Below, piece after piece: positions 60,004-64,000 of a stretch of 64,000 nucleotides of DNA (positions are counted from its first letter, which is position 1; each line of letters opens with the position of its first letter). The translations under genes were made by a program, and so were the position numbers. This DNA is from Sphaerochaeta halotolerans. Lineage in GTDB: Bacteria; Spirochaetota; Spirochaetia; Sphaerochaetales; Sphaerochaetaceae. Location: contig NZ_QUWK01000010.1 in NCBI RefSeq assembly GCF_003429665.1, forward strand, positions 36,859 to 100,858, given 5' to 3'. The notes under the pieces are model-generated. The model made no database searches. It was not told where the DNA came from and was given only the letters and a program-made list of their open reading frames with translations.

Positions 60004-60675
60004 TCAACTCCAGAACTTATCTGTCTTGATTTCGCGAATCAATGAATCTATGGTGTTCCTGAGTTCAGTCAGGATCATCTCACGTGCTGCCTCTCTATCC
60101 ACCTTGGCTACCTCCAAGGCTTCAGGAAACTCCATTACTTTTCCAATATTAGCATAGTAATTCCTGCTCACAACCCGCATTTCTCGTCGTGCAGTTTTAC
60201 TCATCTTGTTTCTCACCCTTCTTTTCGGGGCGATCAAGCCAATGGGGACTATGGGGACGGGGTAGGAGAGATACATCTCTGCAATCCCTTTCTTGAAGGG
60301 CATCAGCTCCTCCTGGGTGTTCAGATCACCTTCAGGGAAAATATACACATTGTCTCCTTTTTTGAGATATGAGACGGCTTCTTCAACAACGTGCTTGCGA
60401 TCCTCTCTATTCAAGGCCTTGATCTGCTCTGTCCAGCCGAGAAAAGACCCAATGACGGGAATTCCGAAAGCAGGACCAATGACCATATGCAACGGTTCAT
60501 TGGTAAGGGTGGTGACAAAATGCACATCACTGGAGCTGAAATGGTTTGAACAGAATAATTTTGGACCTTTGGGTAATGCTTCTTCCTGCCACGTAAAAAA
60601 GTCGTAGTTCAATGCCAACCCTACCTTGACTACGGTACGGTAGATGTGATGAAGAAACAAGCTCAATGGTTTCAT
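60004..60675 (-). CDS. 1-acyl-glycerol-3-phosphate acyltransferase-like protein (PlsC family)
   Basis: A 223-residue acyltransferase. The catalytic NHxxxxD box is FCSNHFSSSDVHFV and the glycerol-phosphate site is VYIFPEGDLNTQEEL. PlsC-type enzymes add the second acyl chain to lysophosphatidate at the inner membrane face; other acyl acceptors are possible. It begins 19 bases after btuD and is followed after two bases by a membrane protein, so it may be transcribed with the cobalamin import genes. Confidence 0.88.
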   Translation of the reverse strand: MKPLSLFLHHIYRTVVKVGLALNYDFFTWQEEALPKGPKLFCSNHFSSSDVHFVTTLTNEPLHMVIGPAFGIPVIGSFLGWTEQIKALNREDRKHVVEEAVSYLKKGDNVYIFPEGDLNTQEELMPFKKGIAEMYLSYPVPIVPIGLIAPKRRVRNKMSKTARREMRVVSRNYYANIGKVMEFPEALEVAKVDREAAREMILTELRNTIDSLIREIKTDKFWS

Positions 60676-60693
60676 GCACAACTATCCTTGTCG

Positions 60694-61449
60694 CTACCAG
60701 GTGGGTAGCCAAATCTTACGGTCCAGTTCACCATCATAAACCTGGTGTGCCTTGATATGATAGACCTCGTTAAGCAAATCATCAGTGAAGACTTCTTCAG
60801 TAGGCCCATAGGAGACGATCTTTCCTTCCTTGAGCACCAGTGCAAGTTGACTATATACCTGAACAAGCAGCATATCATGTAGGACACAGATGACCGTATA
60901 GCCCTTTTTAACCAGTTCGGTAAGCAATCCCATCATGGCTCTCTGATGCCTGACATCAAGGTGGTTCACAGGTTCATCAAGCAATAGAAGCCTTCCATCC
61001 TGGCTTAACGCCCTTGCCAGCAAGACACGCTGCACCTCTCCTCCACTAAGCTCTGTAACTGTCTTGTGTTGTAAATGCAGAATGTCACAGGATTCCATTG
61101 CTGCTTCAATTGCATGACCATTATCTTCCCCATCATATGCATACCGACCCATAGAAACCGCCTCATGTACAGTAAAGGCATAATCGAGTTTACCGTTTTG
61201 GGCGACAAAGCCCAACTTGGTAGCAAGCTCTTTCTGCTTGAGGTGTTGGATATCCTGTCCATCGATATAGACCGCTCCAGATTCTGGTTTGAGCTGTTTG
61301 TACAAAAACTTCAAGAGCGTGCTCTTGCCACTGCCATTGGGACCTGTGAGCGCAATAAATTTCCCCTTGGGGAGGGTGAGGTCCAGCTCATGAAAAATCT
61401 GATGCTTCTCATAACCACCTGTAAGGAGATGTATCTTGAGGCTATCCAT
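60694..61449 (-). CDS. btuD: Cobalamin (FecE/BtuD-type) ABC transporter ATP-binding protein
   Basis: A 251-residue ATPase with Walker A TGPNGSGKST, a Q-loop near FVAQNGKLDYAFTVHEAV, signature LSGGEVQRVLLARAL, Walker B LLLLDEPVNHLDVRHQ and H-loop CVLHDML. By sequence alone it could import siderophores or B12. The riboswitch at the head of the operon decides for cobalamin or a corrinoid. It overlaps the permease gene by eight bases. Confidence 0.9.
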   Translation of the reverse strand: MDSLKIHLLTGGYEKHQIFHELDLTLPKGKFIALTGPNGSGKSTLLKFLYKQLKPESGAVYIDGQDIQHLKQKELATKLGFVAQNGKLDYAFTVHEAVSMGRYAYDGEDNGHAIEAAMESCDILHLQHKTVTELSGGEVQRVLLARALSQDGRLLLLDEPVNHLDVRHQRAMMGLLTELVKKGYTVICVLHDMLLVQVYSQLALVLKEGKIVSYGPTEEVFTDDLLNEVYHIKAHQVYDGELDRKIWLPTW

Positions 61450-62425
61450 AGCGGTATCGTCCCTTGCGGAGCAGGTAAATGAACAGAGGAACTCCCAGCA
61501 AGCTGGTGATAATACCTACCGGTAACTCCCCGGTAGGAAGCATGACCCTGGCGACAGTATCACTGGCAAGGAGAAGAAACCCACCGAACAGGCTTGCAGG
61601 GAGTAAGAGCCTGCTGTGTTTTGGACCTACCAACAAACGCGTTACATGGGGGGCCATCAGACCGATGAACCCGATGACACCAAAATAGGATACACAGATA
61701 GCACTGGCTGCAGAACCTGCAAGCAGGAGAAGGAGTCGGGTTTTTCCCACTGCCAACCCTCCTGCATGCGCAGAGGCTTCATCGAGAAGCAACATGTCCA
61801 TGGTTTGGTGGTTTGCCCGCAGCAGAATAAAGAGCAAGAGAAACGTAATTGATAGAATAATTACCTGCGCGTAGGTACTGGTAGAGAAACTCCCTAGAGT
61901 CCAATAGAGAATACGTTGATACTGTTCACGATGCAAAAACATCAACAGTGTCATTGCTGCGCTAAGAATGTAATTCACTGCTACTCCAGTAAGCAGAAGG
62001 GTCGTATCACTGCTCTTGCGCTTGAGAGACATTCCCACGATGAAGAGGGTAGTGAGGTTGGCACCAATCAGTGCACTGAGGGGAAATCCAAGCAGCGGTG
62101 CAATCCCTATGAACAATGCAAGAGCTACCCCAAATGAGGCCCCACTGCTAATGCCCAGTATGAAGGGGTCTGCCATGGGGTTGCGTAGGGCAGCCTGAAA
62201 AACCGTGCCCGCACATCCAAGGATCGCACCCGAGAAAAATGATGCAAGAATCCTAGGCAGCCTCAGTTGCCAAATGATGTACCCCTGATTTCCTCCAACC
62301 TCCTGGCCTGTAAGTATGGCGATTGTGTTTGCAAGCGAGATTTTGGACGGGCCCAAGGTCAGGGAGAGCAACATCAAGAGCATACTGCAGAGCGCGAGTG
62401 TTGCTGACAACCCTTTCTTCATCAT
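61442..62425 (-). CDS. btuC: Cobalamin (FecCD/BtuC-type) ABC transporter permease
   Basis: A 327-residue permease of the FecCD family with about ten membrane helices. Family landmarks are RLPRILASFFSGAILGCAGT, FQAALRNPMADPFILGISSG, LLLTGVAVNYILSA, GVIGFIGLMAPHVTRLLVG and the C-terminal GELPVGIITSLLGVPLFIYL. The start overlaps the btuF stop by four bases (ATGA). Confidence 0.93.
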   Translation of the reverse strand: MMKKGLSATLALCSMLLMLLSLTLGPSKISLANTIAILTGQEVGGNQGYIIWQLRLPRILASFFSGAILGCAGTVFQAALRNPMADPFILGISSGASFGVALALFIGIAPLLGFPLSALIGANLTTLFIVGMSLKRKSSDTTLLLTGVAVNYILSAAMTLLMFLHREQYQRILYWTLGSFSTSTYAQVIILSITFLLLFILLRANHQTMDMLLLDEASAHAGGLAVGKTRLLLLLAGSAASAICVSYFGVIGFIGLMAPHVTRLLVGPKHSRLLLPASLFGGFLLLASDTVARVMLPTGELPVGIITSLLGVPLFIYLLRKGRYRYG

Positions 62426-63297
62426 TGTTTCCCTTGATGGATCAGGGCAGCTAGTGCTTTCAATGCATCAGCGCTCCTTGGTCCTTGCCTGCTGGTTGAA
62501 TCGGCATCAAAGACAATAATTTCACCACTAAGGTCACTATAGGGTTTTGTGGTTCTGAACTCCTGGATGGTTGCCTCTCCGCTTTCTCCCCATCGAGGAT
62601 TGAGCAAAAGAATCTCAGGATCTGCTTCCATCAGCAGTTCCTTGCTGTACGTCCAGTTTCTGGCATCTTTTGCTACATTGGTTGCCCCTGCGAGTTCTAT
62701 CATCTCTCCAAGAAAGGTGTCCCCTGTGGCTGTGGCATCAAACCCGCCAAAGTCGATAACCATATACACACTTGGCTTTGTTTCGTTTTTGTAGGAGCTT
62801 ACCACCTCCCTCACCGTATTCTGCATGGAGAGGATCATCAATTCAGCTTCACTTTGTTTTCCAACCACCTCGGCAATCTTTCTGATCAGCCCATAGGTGC
62901 CTTGAAAGGTTTGTTGGGTATCGAGTTGTACAACTTCTATGCCGGCTCTTTCTACAGAAGAGAGAAAGTCTTCAGGGACAAATGCGCTGCTGATTGCCAC
63001 CGTTGGTTCAAGCGAAAGCAATGTCTCAAGGCTTGGGTTGTACAAGGTTCCAACCGATGGGAGCGCTGTAACCTGTTCAGGGTAGTTGCAGTAGTCACTT
63101 CTTCCCACCAAAGTCTCTCCTGCTCCCAATGCATACAGGGTTTCGGTAACATTGGGGGAGAGGCTTACAATCCTCAATTCTTGCCCATTATCATGATTAT
63201 CGATCTCAAGAGTTGGTTGAGCTCCGACACGAGAGAATGTCAAAAGCAGGAAAGATGCCAGAAATAGAAGATACTGTTTTACTGTTCGATTGTGCAT
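62422..63297 (-). CDS. btuF: Cobalamin-type periplasmic binding protein
   Basis: A 291-residue class III binding protein. A signal peptide (QYLLFLASFLLLTFSRVGA) precedes the N-lobe motif RIVSLSPNVTETLYALGAGE, with VGRSDYCNYPEQVTALPSVG, typical for BtuF. The C-lobe has DGGFDA-like VIDFGGFDATATGDTFLGE and DPEILLLNPRWGESGE. There is no lipobox cysteine. The start ATG 63297 has AAAGGGG upstream; that ribosome site can pair with GCCC just before it, as expected for riboswitch control of translation. Confidence 0.9.
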   Translation of the reverse strand: MHNRTVKQYLLFLASFLLLTFSRVGAQPTLEIDNHDNGQELRIVSLSPNVTETLYALGAGETLVGRSDYCNYPEQVTALPSVGTLYNPSLETLLSLEPTVAISSAFVPEDFLSSVERAGIEVVQLDTQQTFQGTYGLIRKIAEVVGKQSEAELMILSMQNTVREVVSSYKNETKPSVYMVIDFGGFDATATGDTFLGEMIELAGATNVAKDARNWTYSKELLMEADPEILLLNPRWGESGEATIQEFRTTKPYSDLSGEIIVFDADSTSRQGPRSADALKALAALIHQGKQ

Positions 63298-63298
63298 A

Positions 63299-63316
63299 AC
63301 GCCCCTTTGCACGGGC
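63299..63316 (-). promoter_or_regulatory. Ribosome-site sequestering hairpin of btuF
   Basis: On the minus strand GCCC, a 7-base loop and GGGGC form a small hairpin whose right arm is the btuF ribosome binding site AAAGGGG. It can serve as the expression platform of the cobalamin riboswitch, acting on translation. Confidence 0.5.
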
Positions 63317-63360
63317 ATGTAACATACCCTGACCTATACTCCGTAGGCCGTCGGAATTTA

Positions 63361-63492
63361 TCCATGGCAGGTCTCCTGGCTCAGGCATACACAGAATCTG
63401 CGACTTCCCGTTTACACAGTGTCTTTATGCAGATTCCCAGCCTCTACAGTGGCGGGACCGCAGGGGCTTCAACCCCTTTCCCTTGGCATGGA
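63361..63492 (-). ncRNA. Cobalamin riboswitch
   Basis: The minus strand shows the conserved order of the AdoCbl aptamer: closing stem TCCATG (63487-63492) with CATGGA (63361-63366), AAGGGAAAGGGGTTGAAGCC, CGGTCCCGCCACTGT, and the B12 box AGCCAGGAGACCTGCC (63366-63381). These elements are diagnostic. It lies 64 bases upstream of btuF and should reduce its expression when cobalamin is abundant. Confidence 0.95.
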
Positions 63493-63498
63493 CAACCT

Positions 63499-63527
63499 AT
63501 CCTACGAACTAGAGAAGGGGTTGTCAA
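63499..63527 (-). promoter_or_regulatory. Promoter of the btuFCD operon
   Basis: On the minus strand TTGACA (63522-63527) and TAGGAT (63499-63504) are 17 bases apart. The transcript would start just before the riboswitch closing stem. Confidence 0.65.
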
Positions 63528-63666
63528 GTCTATCCTTTGGTGTATATTGCTATTGACTGTCTCGAATATGAAAACTCCCACTCATACCGTAAATGAAATA
63601 TTCCAGTAGGGGGAAAGCTGTGGTTTAATAGGATAATAATTGGATTGAGAATCCCCGAAGGAGAAA

Positions 63667-63717
63667 ATGAAGAGGAAGCCCTTTGTCTGTGGCAACTTTC
63701 AATGACTTCCTCTTCAT
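63667..63717. repeat. 12-bp perfect inverted repeat near the right edge
   Basis: ATGAAGAGGAAG (63667-63678) and CTTCCTCTTCAT (63706-63717) are exact complements around a 27-base loop. It lies between the cobalamin operon and a GC-rich fragment that may come from a mobile element, so it could be an element end or a hairpin terminator; no T-run follows. No gene is visible between 63541 and 63778. Confidence 0.5.
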
Positions 63718-63778
63718 CAACAACCATGAAAACAGTAACACCGGTCATTATTAAGTTCAAGACAGTTGCCATCCATCC

Positions 63779-64000
63779 TTGAGAAAGGGCAACGGCGGGA
63801 TTGTGTGCCGCAAGTGCCTGGGCCCGGGTGAGTATGCGTTTTCCCGGGAGCGAGGCAGGAGGTACACGGCAGAAGCTGGCCCGGCGGTGGAGAAGATGCT
63901 CCTCGCCGTTTACCGTTGCCCTCGGGATGGCCTCTACTCGACAATCTTTCCTGACGATATCATCAGGAACAAACAGTATGGACTCTCCGAGATACGCTGT
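63779..64000 (+). CDS. Partial open frame, possibly a mobile-element zinc-ribbon protein
   Basis: An open frame runs off the window edge. It reads GNGGIVCRKCLGPGEYAFSR, then AVYRCPRDGLYSTIFPDDII, with a CxxC pair and a second cysteine-based segment. This resembles small transposase-linked zinc-binding domains (RxRCxxC...LPD). The start is unclear: only a TTG is available and no ribosome site is seen. The stretch is visibly more GC-rich than the rest of the window, which fits a foreign origin. Confidence 0.35.
   Translation, partial: MRKGNGGIVCRKCLGPGEYAFSRERGRRYTAEAGPAVEKMLLAVYRCPRDGLYSTIFPDDIIRNKQYGLSEIRC

Noticed and set aside
1..64000. CRISPR array, rRNA genes or prophage
   Set aside because: No regularly spaced repeats, rRNA segments or phage structural genes were seen while reading both strands.

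Overview
The window reads as chromosomal DNA of a free-living anaerobic spirochaete, most likely Sphaerochaeta or a close relative. This is inferred from secreted binding proteins whose N-termini end in AAGST-like or SAG-like signals without a lipobox cysteine, many ABC uptake systems, the carboxyspermidine polyamine route, and moderate base composition. No database search was possible.

Layout. 1-3.5 kb: a selenium module (partial YedF-like protein, YedE transporter, divergent cysteine desulfurase and selD). 3.6-9.1 kb: an osmoprotectant (Yeh/OpuC-type) transporter whose binding protein sits apart, behind a disulfide oxidoreductase. 9.1-10.7 kb: a DUF3307/SatD pair with AT-rich dyads. 11-13.1 kb: a CoA-disulfide reductase with two rhodanese domains behind a promoter that overlaps a perfect 10-bp dyad. 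13.4-15 kb: lipB-lipA. 15-16.6 kb: a graveyard of IS66, chloride-channel and GGDEF fragments. 16.6-25.4 kb: a BMP-type nucleoside ABC transporter joined to mtnA, mtnP and a DeoR regulator, which suggests methylthioadenosine uptake and salvage, preceded by an unrecognised secreted protein. 25.7-31.2 kb: a peptide ABC transporter with a strongly structured 5' leader. 31.2-32.4 kb: a possible group II intron remnant, a NUDIX hydrolase and a photolyase remnant. 32.4-37.3 kb: an overlapping DUF72, ImuB-like, DnaE-like operon, which looks like an error-prone mutasome without imuA. 37.4-42.2 kb: a HAD phosphatase and two PAS sensory proteins, one with GGDEF plus HD-GYP. 42.5-44.5 kb: a malQ pseudogene, a second DUF72 gene and a YwqK-like repeat protein. 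44.7-46.5 kb: a periplasmic 5'-nucleotidase. 46.7-51.9 kb: a complete spermidine operon (arginine decarboxylase, carboxyspermidine dehydrogenase and decarboxylase, agmatinase). 51.8-57.7 kb: flavodoxin, TPR protein, methyltransferase, ThpR, tRNA-Met, Zn ribbon, aldo/keto reductase, membrane protein and CYTH protein. 57.7-63.5 kb: a minus-strand cluster headed by a cobalamin riboswitch (btuFCD, plsC-like and others). 63.7-64 kb: a GC-rich fragment, possibly from a mobile element.

Strongest candidates for something new: the leader RNA at 25721-25822, which can fold into a closed multi-helix structure starting at the predicted transcription start; the DUF72/dead Y-family/DnaE operon; and a roughly 100-bp multi-hairpin dispersed repeat present twice in inverted orientation.
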